Shown: positions 1 through 11,538 of the stretch, one piece after another
How positions within the stretch are numbered: position 1 is the stretch's first letter
Layout: each line of letters begins with the position of its first letter
Assembly: GCA_039545315.1 (NCBI GenBank)
Contig: BCIM01000009.1
Coordinates: 620,001-684,000 of the forward strand
Source of the DNA: Kondoa malvinella
Taxonomy: Eukaryota > Basidiomycota > Agaricostilbomycetes > Agaricostilbales > Kondoaceae
DNA: 64,000 bases
Direction of reading: 5' to 3'
Made by a program: the position numbers and the translations under genes
The notes under the pieces: generated by a model
Told to the model about the DNA's origin: nothing
Database searches by the model: none
What the model saw: only the letters and a program-made list of their open reading frames with translations

Positions 1-1344
1 CCGCTCTGTTCCTAATAGCCGTCATCAACGCACCAATGTGAGGATCCAAGTGTAAATCGAGTGCTGCCCGAGGTTGATATCGATCCAGCAATTCCAAAGC
101 GAGCTTGTACTTGCTTTCGTAAAAGGCAGAGACAATGTCTTTGAGATGAGGCTCTAGTTCGAGAAGAGGTCGTAGATCGGCATTATCGACTACTTTGCGT
201 TTGAGTTGAGCCCGATCGAAAGTCGCCAAAGCGCACAGGGTAGCGTAAAGAGCAATGTCGTTAGGTGCAATGTAGTGTTGAGCGTCTGCTTGTCGAACAC
301 CAGCACCAATGCGAAGGAAATTGATGGCGGCTTTGTAGTAGTGACCTTGACCCAAATCGGCAACACCACTTGCAACTGCCAATCGCTCAATCGTAGCCAT
401 CCTCTCCCTCTCAGCAGCTTCCTCCTCCTTTGACGCGCCCGTAGCTACCATACCAGGTAAATTGACCTGTTTGCTTTTCGCTTGCGCACTCGCCCCAGCC
501 GCTGAAGCAGCACCATTCAAAGCTTCCATCGCAGCTTCAGCTTTGACCACATAATTGCGAACGAAAGCATAATTTTGCATCTCCAAAGCGACTTCGATGA
601 CGGACAAGCACATTTCGACGACGTGAGGAGGGGTGCTGCAAAAGTCGCGTGACTTGGTGTGGGAGCGAATAGAGAGTTGAAGATCTCCTGCGCGGTGGTA
701 GTAGTTGCCCAGATCGCGATGACCCATCTGCGATAGCTATAAGAGATAGAGCAAGTACGAAGAGGAGCGAACTTTACACGAATGCTCTCTTTGATCAAGT
801 TGTTCTGGTAATTCTTGAGCTCTACTTCAAGCTTGTCGAGTTCTCTGTTGGAACTGCGCCTGGTGCTGTCCACCCAGCTAGAATCTAGTGGCAAAGTAGA
901 CTTGTCGGCCGCAGAGAGGGCAGCTTGAGACGGATGTTCAGCAGTACTGCATTCCTTTTTAAAGTTGTTCAAAGCAGTATTGTGCTCTTGGACAGTAGTA
1001 GAGTAGAGCGCGTGATCCAAAGTAGTCTCTTTCAAGGTCTGAGCAGCCAGTGCATACGCATCCAACGACAGAACGGGGCAGCTTCGAGCGATAAAGATGA
1101 GCCTCTGAGCTCTACGACGGCCTTGAATACGTGCAAGTATCAGCAAAGGGGCAGGCAAAGCGCGACGAAGCTGCTGCTGCTCACCTTGGTAATTGTCTGC
1201 ATACACGTTCAGATCAAACACTGAAAGATCTGGCAGGTCGACAGTCTTGCTGGTGATCTTGTTGGCTGCTGCGTGGCTGTTGCTTGAGCTCGCTACAGGT
1301 ACATCGACTTCCATCTTTGTATTTGGCAGTCTCTTGTCAAGCAA
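1..1344 (-). CDS. CSN1: COP9 signalosome subunit 1 (partial, C-terminus off the left edge)
   Basis: The gene reads leftwards: exon 1 778-1344, a 50-nt GT-AG intron 728-777, exon 2 727 to the window edge without a stop. Across the junction the protein reads NLIKESIR|MGHRDLGNYY, followed by SRDFC, VVEMCLSVIEVALEMQNY and, later, DIALYATLCALATFDRAQLK and LELEPHLKDI. These are hallmarks of the helical-repeat half of CSN1 (GPS1). CSN1 is the scaffold subunit of the COP9 signalosome, which removes NEDD8 from cullins. The C-terminal PCI domain lies outside the window. A low-complexity insert of about 35 residues (AASAAGASAQAKSK and onward) sits inside the repeat region. The start used is the ATG at 1344; an in-frame ATG at 1314 would also serve. 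Rpn7 is the related alternative, but the NLIKESIRMGH block favours CSN1. Confidence 0.88.
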
Positions 1345-1640
1345 TGGCCATCTATCTTCTGAACTCTTTCGATTTCGTATGGGCTGCTACTGATCTTCTC
1401 TCTCGGTGCCGCTGTCGAATCTGCATTCTCTTCGCCCTGCTTCGCGCTCACACTCACGCCTGCTTGCACGCTGGAAGCCATGCATGAGTCGACGGCCTCT
1501 CACACTCTGCTGCCTTCCTCTCCTTCCCTTAGTATCCTTTGTCTTCTCCTTGTCGGTCTTCGTCTGTTGCTAATATCGCTTTGAAGCTATGACGCCTCGT
1601 TCAACGACAGTCTACGCGCCTTGCAATTCCACCTGCGACT

Positions 1641-1647
1641 TATATAG
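1641..1647 (+). promoter_or_regulatory. TATA-like element upstream of the aspartic protease
   Basis: TATATAG lies about 213 bp before the ATG at 1860, in the spacer shared with the divergent CSN1 gene. The region between it and the ATG is pyrimidine-rich, as is usual in fungal 5' leaders. The assignment rests on position and sequence only. Confidence 0.3.
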
Positions 1648-1859
1648 CGCGTTTACCTCTGTGTTGAGTGTATCGATTGTGATCTGGACTAGCTTCTGCC
1701 ATCCGCTTGCTATAAAGCTGATCTGCATCGTGTCTCTTCTCTTCTTCCTCACCTCCATTTCGAGTCAACTGGTTTGCACTCTCCTCTGGCTAGGATATCA
1801 CACGCAGGCCGTCACAACACCACTACACTCATTCTATCAAACAACAAACAAAAATCACA

Positions 1860-4075
1860 ATGCCTAGCCAAAGAATGCAACGCATGCGTTTGTTGGCTTT
1901 CCTTTCCGTCATCTGCTGGTCTTCGACTACACTCGCTTTGCCCGTCTCTAGCGAAGTCCCAGAAGTCGCTATCCCTCTCACCCGTATCTCTGCCGACCTT
2001 CTCGGCGGCGACCTCTTCTTGCCGGACGTTTTGGCTTTACACATTAAAGGTCTGCAAGACAAGTACGATCAAAATGCTCGCAACTACTTGAAGAACACTG
2101 GCAAGTCGCTTTGGCTCGAAGGCTTCAATTCAACCCAGCCTCTGGAAGATGAAGCTGACAAGGACACCAACATGGCCGACATGGAGCCTTCGTCATCTAG
2201 CGAAGCCAACTCGACGCCTACTCCCGGTATTCGCAAAGCCTCAGCCTCAGCTTCTGGATCTTCATCAGTGGCCGACTCCTCAGCTTCTCAGTCTTCCTCA
2301 GCGTCCGAGTCTTCAGCTTCTGCTAATGTCCTTCGCGCCGGCTCGTTCTACGACAAAGCAACTACATCGGGCTCAGCCAAACCTTCTTCCTCTTCATCAT
2401 CCATTTCCAGCACAACAGAAAAAGCCGGCTCGGTGCTACTCTCGGTCTCAGCTTCAGCCTCAGCATCCATTTCGGCCGGCTCATTGAATGGCGCTTTTGG
2501 CGATACCGACGTCTTGACTGCTGGTTTGAAGAAGCGCGCCGATGCCTCGCCATCTTATGGTCCTCCAGCTTCCTTCCCTCCTCATCGAGTCCTCTTGCCT
2601 TCTTTGGCCGTCACTGCTCAATTGCCAGGTGCAACTAAAGCGATGCCAAGCCCAAACAACTATCAAGACGATTCACCATCAACTGAATCTGAAGATGCTG
2701 TTCCGACTGATGATTTGATGGACGACTCGGATGACGAGGACGATGAAGAGGAAGCTACATCATCCATGTCGTCCTCGGCTGCTGCACCATCCATGTCTGG
2801 CATGCAACGCGCTTCAGCTTCATCCCGTCCATCAATGATGACTGGTTCAAGCTCAGTTTCAGCTGCTTCTTCTGCCAAATCATCTTTGCCCTCTGGAGCC
2901 AACCGAGCTGCAAGCACTGCTTCGGATCCGCTCAAGTCGAACGGTGGTGGAACACTTTGGACGGGTCCTATCTCTATTGGTAGCAACAAGCAGTCTTTCA
3001 CTATCGACTTTGACACTGTGAGCTTTTCCTGCTTGAACATCTTGGTCCATCTGATTGTTTTGCTTAGGGATCTGCTGATCTTTGGGTTCCTGCTCGTCGA
3101 TGTGGTACTGAATGTGGCACGCACAATCGATACGACTCTGGCTCGTCTCGCACCTCCACTCCAGATGGTGACCCATTCACCATCACTTACGGCGACGGAT
3201 CCACTACTTCTGGATCTACTCTTTACGAAGATGTCAACATTGGTGGTATGATTGCGACTCAGTACGGTTTTCTTTACACTGCATCATCAGTTCTGACCTT
3301 TGTACAGACAAGAGCTTGCCGAAGTCGACCATGCAAGCCAAACCTTTGCCGCCGAACCAGAAGATGGTATCCTCGGCATGGCTTTCCAGACCATCAGTCA
3401 AATGAATGCCCCTCCTTACTTCCAAACCGCTGTCCAGCAGAAATCAACCAAATCGCCCATCTTTGCTTTCCGTCTCGCCGATGAAGGTGGTGAACTTTAC
3501 CTCGGCGGTGTCAACAAGCAAAAGTTCTCTGGTAGCATCCAATACCATCGTCTCAACTCGGACGCTTACTGGCAAATTCCTGGACAAGCACTGGTCAATG
3601 GCAATGTGGCAGTAAAGAACTCGTTCATCATGGACACTGGCTCTTCCCTCATCATCGCTCCTCCTTATGAAGCTCAGCAGTGGTGGTCGCAAGTACCTGG
3701 TAGTCAGCCTGTCGCGGGTGCCGATGGCTACTACAGTTACCCTTGCGATTCTCCTCCAGCTGTAAGCCTCTCTCTTTCGATTTGAGACTTCGCTAATGTT
3801 CTCATTCAGGTTGCTTTCTCATTCGGTGGACGAGCATGGAAGATCTCCCCTCAGAAATTCAGCCTGGGTAGACTCGAAGATGGCTCTGACCAATGTGTTG
3901 GCTCCATTGTCGGTGTCGATCTTCAAATCCCCGTTTGGATCCTAGGAGTGAGTTTCGCATGATATTGTACAACATTTGCGGTGCTAATAAGCCGTTATAG
4001 GACGCCTTCCTCACCAGCGTCTACTCAATCTACGATGTTGGCGCAAACAAGCTTGGTCTCGCTTTGCCCAAGTAA
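1860..4075 (+). CDS. Secreted pepsin-type aspartic protease with long Ser/Ala- and Asp/Glu-rich N-terminal region
   Basis: Exons 1860-3017, 3068-3261, 3308-3761, 3810-3947 and 4001-4075 join in frame (672 residues). A hydrophobic signal peptide (LLAFLSVICWSSTTLA, residues 10-25) is followed by more than 300 residues of low complexity: Ser/Ala tracts, a dibasic KKR near residue 227, an acidic run DDSDDEDDEEEA, then more Ser/Ala. The A1 peptidase domain starts near residue 364. The first active-site motif, FDTGSADLWV, is created exactly at the first splice junction; the second is MDTGSSLIIAP. The flap motif ITYGDGS and the C-terminal ending GLALPK also fit family A1. The KKR could be a Kex2-type maturation site (inference). 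It converges on eIF3b with only 78 bp between stops. Confidence 0.93.
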
Positions 4076-4153
4076 AGAATTCGCTGTAGTGGGGCTCAGG
4101 GTTTTTAAGGGCATATCTTATAGAGTATCTGTATTGCAAAAACAGCGGGTACA

Positions 4154-6734
4154 TCACTTTGACTCCTCTACGACCTCTTCTGTCTCTTGTATCACCTCTT
4201 CGGTCCACTCTTCGACCTTTTCGAGCTCTTGATCGCCATCTGCAACCTTCGATGCAGCACCCTTGCCCAACTCCTGGCGCTCCTCCTCCACTTGCGCCTT
4301 GACACGGGCTCGCCATGCGTTCCACTCGCTGACCAAACGACGTCTTTGGTCGAGGAGCTCTTTGCTGACGTTGCTTTCTTCTGCTGCGTCGAGCTCTTCA
4401 AATTGTTTCGAGTAGTCTCGCAAGTTGCGCTTGATCTTCTTTTGATCTGTGCGAGTGAGCAATGTAGGTGGTCGCGGTCGCCAAAGAACTTGCTTCATCT
4501 TGTCTAGCGTGTTCTTGACGATTTCTGCACCTGAGAATGAGTAGACGCCGTAACCCGGTTCCATCTGTCCGGTCGGAATCTGGAGTGAGCCTAACACGAA
4601 GGCAAACTCGAACCATCACGAACCGATGATTGCCAAGTGCTACCTGTGACCGCAACATATCGCCCACTTGGATCCCACTCAATCGCAGTCATACCATAAT
4701 GCTCCAGAGTAGCCAATAGCTGAATACCGGCCGATAGATCTGCCGCAGCTGATTGCTGTCCACCGACCTCGTGACGACCTTCCAGATCCATGTCCCAGAA
4801 CTCGAGGTCGAATTTGGATGATGAGCCTAGAGTAGCTGCTACGAGATGGCGGCCTCGAGGCGACCAGAAGACGGTGTTGCACGATTTACCCTCGAAGGAT
4901 TCTGTCAAATTCGGTGGCTTTTAGTCACATCGCGACACAAAGCAAACGACGACTGACTGAGTAATCTAAAGTCTCCCTTCCGGCTGTCGAGCTGATAGAA
5001 ACGTAAGTCAGTTTTGAAAGTAGCGCCTGGTGCCATGTTGACAATGTTAGGGTCGTTGGTAGTGATGAGCGCAAATCGATCGCCTCTCGGTTCCCAAGCA
5101 AAAGCAGTGACGGTGTCTGTGCAATTACACGAGACAATCAGCTGACGCTGAATTCTCCGTGTCATACGTACCTTTGATGTCGATGCTTTCGACTGGTAGA
5201 CCCTTTTCGCGAAGACGGAAGACTTCGAGGTTGCAGAACAAGGTCTTTTTCGTCTTGGTATGCCTGTCGACCTTGACACAGAGGAAGTCACCATTCGATT
5301 GCCAATGGATCTTGCACTGTCATAATGAAACACCCCCATAAGCTGTACGCTTAAGGGCGAAGTGCAACAACTGACATCTGAAACATTGACCAAGTTTTTG
5401 CTCCTCAGCGCTGTCCTCGCAGGCAAACTCATGATTGTCACTCTTGCAGGCTGATTCTGGATTTCCGGTGTCCAATAAGCCAACATGTTCTCCCTTTCCG
5501 CTCCAACCTTGTCGCCCTTCTCCAGCGCACTCTCCCGAGCAGCATCTTCTTCCCTCTCCTGCGTTCCGAGCGGCCTCCATTCAAAATCAACCACACCATC
5601 AATCTTGATGCTCTTCTTGCCCAACAAACCCATTCCAGGAGCTTCGTAAACACCAATTTGACTTCCAGGTGTCACTCGAGCGAAATACTTTTCATCGCCA
5701 GACCATTTAAACATTGGCCAAGTGAATGCTGGTTTTTTGTCATCTGGCGCTCCCGGTGCGGCAACAGTAACCATAGGGAAAGAACGTAAAAGTTTGCCAG
5801 TGAGAATTTCCCAAATACAGACGTGGTTGCCTTCGTCTGCTTCGGAGAATGGAAAGTTGGGGTTATGTAAAGCGCCTTGTGGGATTTCAATGGGTCGGCG
5901 AGACCAAGTGATGAGGTATCTTTCGTTTGGTGAGAAATCGATTAGAGTAGCTTCTGGGTGAGCGAAACGGTTGATGCGAGAGAAAGAAGAGCCGCCCCAA
6001 AGTGCCACACCTGGTCCATGGACGGTTGCGAGGTAGGTTCCTTGAGGTGACCACTGAGTGTAGGATTCTGTCCATTTCTTGCGTTCGTTTGATGCATCGG
6101 TCAGTGCGAGCGAGCCGTTCCTGTTGAAGTACGAAACGGCCAGATCGTCACCGCGAAGAATGGCGAGCTGGTCTCTGGCTTGTGCGTCGCCTAACCACGA
6201 GCGGAGATGTTCCTGTAGATGAGGCGGTTTCATGAATAAGCCATAGGCGTAATCATTATTCATCAGACCTACCCTGTCGCGATATTGTTCCTTTTGCGGT
6301 TCCTCAAAGTTTTCATTCACTTGCTCGTTCAAACGCTCGACTTCATCAAAAGTCCTAATGCCCAAAGTATGCCTTTTGTCCACACGATGACCATCGCAAG
6401 CTGCAGCAGCCTGAGCAGCAGTGGAAGGATCTTTTAAAATGACGAAAAGGACGCCTTTTGATTGCGCATCTTCTGCTTCGCTCGACATGGGCATGTGCAT
6501 TTCTTGAACTGCAAAACCTCTTGAATCAAAGACTTTTTTCATTGCTGAAATTAATTTAGACTTCTTGTCGTTGCCTACGACAGGTGCGCCATCGACGAGC
6601 AAGGATGAAGCGAGCGGGTAAGTGAATTGAGGTGCATACTTGTCTTCGATGTCTGCGTAAAGCTGAGGATCATCGAGGTCTAGCTCCTCTTCCTCTTCGT
6701 TGTAATCATATTCTTCCTCTCTGTAACCTGGCAT
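4154..6734 (-). CDS. PRT1: Translation initiation factor eIF3 subunit b
   Basis: Exons 5376-6734, 5172-5316, 4958-5116, 4644-4901 and 4154-4590 (785 residues). The order is an acidic N-terminus ([10 protein letters not shown]), an RRM-like domain around residues 40-130, then a WD40-type propeller with [44 protein letters not shown] and [15 protein letters not shown], and a charged helical tail with the [16 protein letters not shown] segment. This is the architecture of eIF3b/Prt1, the central scaffold of eIF3 on the 40S ribosome, binding eIF3i and eIF3g through its C-terminus and eIF3j through the RRM. All four introns are 53-59 nt with GT-AG ends. Confidence 0.96.
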
Positions 6735-7036
6735 CTTGCAATGTACTGCCTATGTATGCAAAGGACTTTGAGACTTTGGAATTTCTGAGCGTCGAAAAGG
6801 CAGTCGACACTTGAGCGTTCTGACGTGTGGCCGGCTTGTATGACTGTCACAGTATCGCTGTCACAGTAGCTGATAGTCGATATTCGCGGTCTGAGGACAA
6901 AACTAGAGCTTTTTGCAAAGTCGTCTCAACGGCCAGCTAGACGTCTCTATATACCTACGTCGACTATTGTATACAGCTTATAGTCAGGCCGTGATACCCT
7001 AGCAGCTTCTTATAGCCTCCTTGAGCTCGTTCCAAC
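6735..7036. other. Divergent spacer, eIF3b / bL17m
   Basis: About 300 bp shared as promoter by two translation genes, cytosolic eIF3b (-) and mitochondrial bL17 (+). I see no ORF with family features and no clear TATA box; an imperfect repeat, GTATCGCTGTCACAGTAGCTG, lies near 6852. Confidence 0.5.
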
Positions 7037-8122
7037 ATGGTCAGCCAGTGAGTGTCTCTTGCTGCTATAATCTCGCATTTCCGCTGAGACCTTGTCGTGC
7101 TATTTCAGCAAAGTGGCCTTTCGCAAGCTAGGCAGGCCAACGGGACATCGCATGCTCATGCTGCGCAATCTCGTCTCTGACCTAATCGAGCAGTTCGTCG
7201 TCTGCCCTTCCTTGCGTCGAAGCACCTACTGACCTCTTGTCACAGCGAACGCATCAAGACGACCTTGCCAAAAGCAAAAGAAACCGCTCGACTAGCAGAA
7301 AAAGTAATCACCTGGGGCAAGAAAGGCCTTCGCCAACATAAATCACTCGCCAACGCTTTCCTCCTCAAACCAGCTACAACACACAGCAAAGTCTTTACCG
7401 AACTAGCGAAACGTTATTCTACCCGACCAGGTGGTTATACTCGTTTGCACCTCTACGGTCATCGAGCAGGCGATCATGCTCCTTCTGCTATTTTGGAATT
7501 GGTCGATTCGCCTCAGGATTTGAAACATGCTGCCACGGCTATGGCTGTAGGAAGGGAATTGGCGTCTAAAGCAATCAGTACGGGTCTGGTACCTACAAAG
7601 GCCATTTTGGGGAATGACAAAGCTTTATTGGCTGCGACTTGGCGGAGTACGTCTGTGGATCAATTGGAAGTGGATGCGGAAGATTTACCGAGGGCGTTTT
7701 CATTATTGAGGGAAGGAACGAGGCAGAACGTCAACAAGGTACTGGCGTTCAGAAAGGGTGAAGTTGGATCACCTTTGGCCGAATTCAACGAATTGGCGAT
7801 TCAAGCTTTTGATCGAACATTGGCCCAACACAGGGAAGGCAACGTCTATGTACCGGATGAGAACAAGGCTGCTCGGTTGCACGAATGGAACGTCAAGGCT
7901 ACTCCAAGACGTAATCAGGATGAAGCGATCAAACCGCCCGTCATTGTACCGACCTTACGAAGACCTACTCGAGCAGGAGAGAAGCGGACAGACAGTATAG
8001 AAAAGGACACAGCATGGAGTAGAGCAATGGGAGAACAGCGAGTCATCAAGAGGCGGGTACCTTTAGCGAAACGGATAAGGTTAGCGAGTCGACCTGCCGC
8101 GCAACAGAACGATGCTCTATGA
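7037..8122 (+). CDS. MRPL8: Mitochondrial large-subunit ribosomal protein bL17
   Basis: Exons 7037-7047 (11 nt), 7109-7192 and 7246-8122 give 323 residues. The start reads MVSHKVAFRKLGRPTGHRML, then LRNLVSDLIEHERIKTTLPK, the bacterial L17 core; only the short first exon and both introns give this frame. GGYTRLHLYGHRAGDHAPSA followed by ILELV completes the L17 fold. Residues from about 150 onward form the extended C-terminal part common in fungal mitochondrial L17 (Mrpl8). Basic segments near the N-terminus are consistent with mitochondrial import. The second intron uses the donor GTTCGT, also seen in the stomatin gene. Confidence 0.93.
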
Positions 8123-8206
8123 GAATTGTACACAATGCAAGGGTATCCTAACATGTACAATACTACCTGATTGTCCATTCTTTACAATCGTGCTACGGCC
8201 CTGCCT

Positions 8207-9811
8207 TCACCGTGGTGAGGCTGATTGATAATGAGCATAAGGATCTGCGTATGTTGGTGAAGTCTGCTGCTGGTAGCGGGTAACTGATGCAGGTTGAGGT
8301 GGATATGAGCTGGTAGCTGATCTGGGTTCTGGGTAGTGCGGTGAATACTGCTGGGCTTGACCTTGCTGATGTTGCTGCCCTTGACCGTAGTATGATTGCT
8401 GCTGCTGACTATACACAGGTGAGGTCTTTGCTGGAGATTGCTGATAAGTAGGTGAGGTGTAGACAGGTGATGTTTGCTGATAGTACGATCCACCAGCTTG
8501 CGAGCCGCCTGCTTGTGATTTGACTGGCGATGGCTGATGGTAATACTCCAAATTCTGAGGTTTCGTTGGCGATTGTCTCTGATAGTAATCCGACCCTTGT
8601 TGCTGCTGTGACCGAACGGGTGAGGCATAATGGTCTTCCCTCGCAGACGAGTATGAACCGTAAACATCATTCTTCATCTCTTCAGAGTAATTTCCAGGCG
8701 CGTCTTGGTAGTACGCAGCTGAGCCTTTCTCTGGTGACATTTCGTTGCGCAGCGAAGACGATTTGGACATGTTGGAATCGTTTCTGTTGTGGCCGATGAA
8801 TGGTCGCTGAGCGCTTGTATCTTCCAATGTAGAAGTAGAGGCACGAGCATCCCATATGTTGGAACTCCTCGCTTCCAGTCCGGCACTGTAAGTTCAAATC
8901 AACAATATAAGCTGACAGAAATAGCGTAATGTTCAGATGACTTACGCAGAGTATATACTGTTGTACTTTGCATGATCCCTGTAAATCGTGTCAGTCGCCG
9001 CTGAAGTAGAGAACGATAATACGCACGACTTTTGCTCGGAAGAGTAGATCCGCGAGACAGCGACCAGATACATCTGAACGGCGAGGAAAAAGAACCAAAG
9101 GAAGCCCATGATGCCTAACTGCACCCACATGAAGATATCGCATATCTTGTCCCCACTCGTGTCACTGGTATCTAGCGCAATTCCAGCAGTTGATGCCCCA
9201 GCTCCAAGGAATTCCGCTAAGCATGCTCTTTTTGCATCTTGATGCTTCACAGCTGACAATATGATCCATGCAAGCGAGATAAGGAAACATATTGACACCA
9301 GTAGAGCATTTATCAGAGTGTATTTCTTGTAGGCTGCTGGCTTTTCTTTGAAAACGCCCCAGAAGCCGAAACCTTGTATGAGCGAGACCAGTATACATGG
9401 AATCGCCAGAATGTAGGCTCCAAATGAAGGGATCTAACGCGAAATTGTTAGCTTGAGATGCATGGACGCGAGATTTGTTTACTCACAGCTGCTGCGTCGA
9501 CTTCAGTGAAAACATCCTTTAGCGAGGGTCGACAGCTATAGTACTCAACGAGACTCACTAGAAGGAGCCGCTAAGCACTATCACACAACGGATCATCAGC
9601 TCAAAGGTGAGAACAGATCGTCTGACAGGGGCATACCAAGACGCCAGTCGTTAATCCAATGACGAGTTGTTCTGCGAATAGAATATAGACGCCTATATTG
9701 TACAGCGGAACGGCACAACAACAGTCTGAGACCGACAATGACATGTTTCAGCACTTTGACCGGTCCTGCAACGGTATTGTCATGCGTACAATCTCTCGAT
9801 AGGAAGCCCAT
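8207..9811 (-). CDS. Four-helix integral membrane protein with Gln/Tyr/Ser/Pro-rich tail, unknown function
   Basis: Well-supported exons are 9487-9516, 9027-9433, 8946-8978 (33 nt) and 8207-8885. Upstream, the ATG at 9811 and segments around 9640-9670 give a first hydrophobic helix, but their junctions are unsettled (a 12-nt exon near 9557-9568 is possible). Three clear helices follow: SFGAYILAIPCILVSLIQGF, LINALLVSICFLISLAWIIL and LGIMGFLWFFFLAVQMYLVA. The loop before the last helix carries two cysteines (RACLAEF, DKICDIF), recalling tetraspanin topology. The 220-residue tail is polar with repeated SPxY/SPVK units (TSPVYTSPTY, AKTSPVYSQQ, PSPVKSQ) that could be phosphorylated or bind SH3/WW domains. 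I recognise no family. Confidence 0.72.
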
Positions 9812-10354
9812 GATGAGGGACCTTCGCCTTGAATAGGCGGTTGCTGCGAGAGGCTAGGCTTGAGCTAGGTCACTGCTTTGGAGCAGATATGAAAGGGAGA
9901 CGAATGTTGTTTGTTGGATGCTGTGCTCGCCCGGAGAATTAAGTAGTCGCCTTGATCTTCGTCTACGACTACAAGGTCACAAGGTCACTTGCTGTCACGC
10001 TGTCTAGTCGCTTCTGAATGCCGAGACAACGCGTTCCTTGGACGTGCAGAACAACTTGTCACAAGGGTCTCGCTTCAATAGCGAAGTGGGTTCTCTCTCC
10101 ATTGCTCTCCATTGAGCTGTCAATTCTATCTGTGTATGCTATACTCAGTATCGCACTCTACTGTTTTTGGTCGTGCTGCTGTTGCAATACGACTTTAAGC
10201 GATTCCAAGCGACTCTTGCCTTGACTGTATCATCTCTTTGGATGCTTTGCTTTGGCTCTCTTGCTGCCTAACCATCATCCTGATCATCTTTTCCTTACGC
10301 TCAAGTGCGTTGGCCTTGTTTAATGCGGAAACAGTGAGCTGACAGATCCGCAGT
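9812..10354. other. Divergent spacer without recognisable gene
   Basis: About 540 bp between the membrane-protein gene (-) and the NAD(P)-binding gene (+). It includes pyrimidine-rich stretches and a direct pair AAGGTCACAAGGTCACTT near 9971. No ORF here has domain features; it is presumably the two promoters. Confidence 0.45.
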
Positions 10355-11152
10355 ATGCCGTATGCTGTTCTAGGCGGGACAGGATCGACTGGTAGCAACA
10401 TCATTAGAAGCCTGCTCTCCGAGCAAGATTGCTCAATCCAGGTCTACGTCAGATCAGCTCAAAGATTGGCAGCCTTGATTCCCGCTGTGGTCGACAATGC
10501 CCGTGTCACAATCGTCGAAGGCTCCTTTAACGACTCTGCCGTAGTTGAACGAGTACTGCAGAATGCAAGTGTCATCTTTGCTTGCATCGCATCCAACATT
10601 TCCGAACCTGGTCGCACGCCAGGCTCAGACACGGCAGCTTCTATCATAGCATGTCTTCAGACTTTGCGCACTTCCAACCCATCTTTCAAACCTCCGACTA
10701 TCGTTATCCTCTCTTCCGGTAGCGTCAACGACTACATGACAAAACAAGCCAACTATTCTTACCTCGCAGCAAAATTCAAATCATTCTTTTATTCCTGTCT
10801 TTACTATTGCTACGAAGATTTACGCCAAGCTGAACAGCTCTATGCTTCAGCCGAACCAGATCTACTCCACTACATTTCTGCTTCAGCACCAGGACTCATG
10901 CCTGGCGATACACCTACTGGACATCGACTCAGCTTGGAATCGACTGGTCCGATATGCTCTTTTGCTGATTTGGCAGAGGGGATGATTGACATGTCGGGCA
11001 GAAGCGAGTTTTGGGGTAAAGGTGTGGGTGTGATTGCGACGGGCGAAACAAAGATGGATTGGGGCCCGAATATTGGCTACCTCCTGAAGGGCTTTACGGC
11101 TTATTGGATGCCTTGGGTGTGGAAGCTGGCCAAGAGGTGGGAGCTGTGGTGA
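10355..11152 (+). CDS. NAD(P)-binding Rossmann protein (atypical SDR, NmrA/averufin-oxidase-like)
   Basis: A single uninterrupted frame of 265 residues opens with MPYAVLGGTGSTGSNIIRSL, the Gly-rich dinucleotide-binding loop of atypical short-chain dehydrogenases. It continues with VYVRSAQRL (start of the second strand), IVEGSFND, VIFACIAS and IVILSSGSVND. No YxxxK catalytic pair of classical SDRs is evident, so it may bind NAD(P) as a sensor or act as an isomerase or oxidase-like enzyme, as in the averufin oxidase/NmrA-like group. Substrate is unknown. It is the only gene here longer than 700 bp without an intron. Confidence 0.85.
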   Translation: MPYAVLGGTGSTGSNIIRSLLSEQDCSIQVYVRSAQRLAALIPAVVDNARVTIVEGSFNDSAVVERVLQNASVIFACIASNISEPGRTPGSDTAASIIACLQTLRTSNPSFKPPTIVILSSGSVNDYMTKQANYSYLAAKFKSFFYSCLYYCYEDLRQAEQLYASAEPDLLHYISASAPGLMPGDTPTGHRLSLESTGPICSFADLAEGMIDMSGRSEFWGKGVGVIATGETKMDWGPNIGYLLKGFTAYWMPWVWKLAKRWELW

Positions 11153-11538
11153 AAAGGTTGGATTGGATTGGGAAGCAAGCTGTGGTGACGTCTAAAACTC
11201 CGCCTGGCAACTCTTGTGGCGAATCGAAGCTTCATCACCAGTACACTTCTCTTCGCGCCTGTGGATCGCTTGTCTCCGTCTCGCCTGCTTTTGGGTATGT
11301 GGTAACTTGAGCAGGCGGACCATTCATCTCGCTTTCTGTTCGGTAAAGCTACCAGGACCAGCACCCAGGAACTTGTGGAAACGACAGGTGTTGCAAGGCT
11401 GCACATAGATTGGTATTGCTAGCGAGTGCGAATGCATACTATACACGCAATTCAAAATACAAATAATGTCTCTACACCCATACACGTAACACTTCCAATA
11501 CACCTGAACGACACAACAATTCCTTCATACAATCCGCT
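11153..11538. other. Convergent 3' spacer
   Basis: About 390 bp between two converging stops. It is A/C-rich around 11430-11530 (ACACAACAATTCC, AATACACCTGAACG). I see no conserved coding segment, and the short frames overlapping it look like chance. Confidence 0.45.

Noticed and set aside
8530..8799. Plus-strand frame opposite the Gln-rich tail of the membrane protein
   Set aside because: Shadow of a repetitive coding sequence; no independent support.
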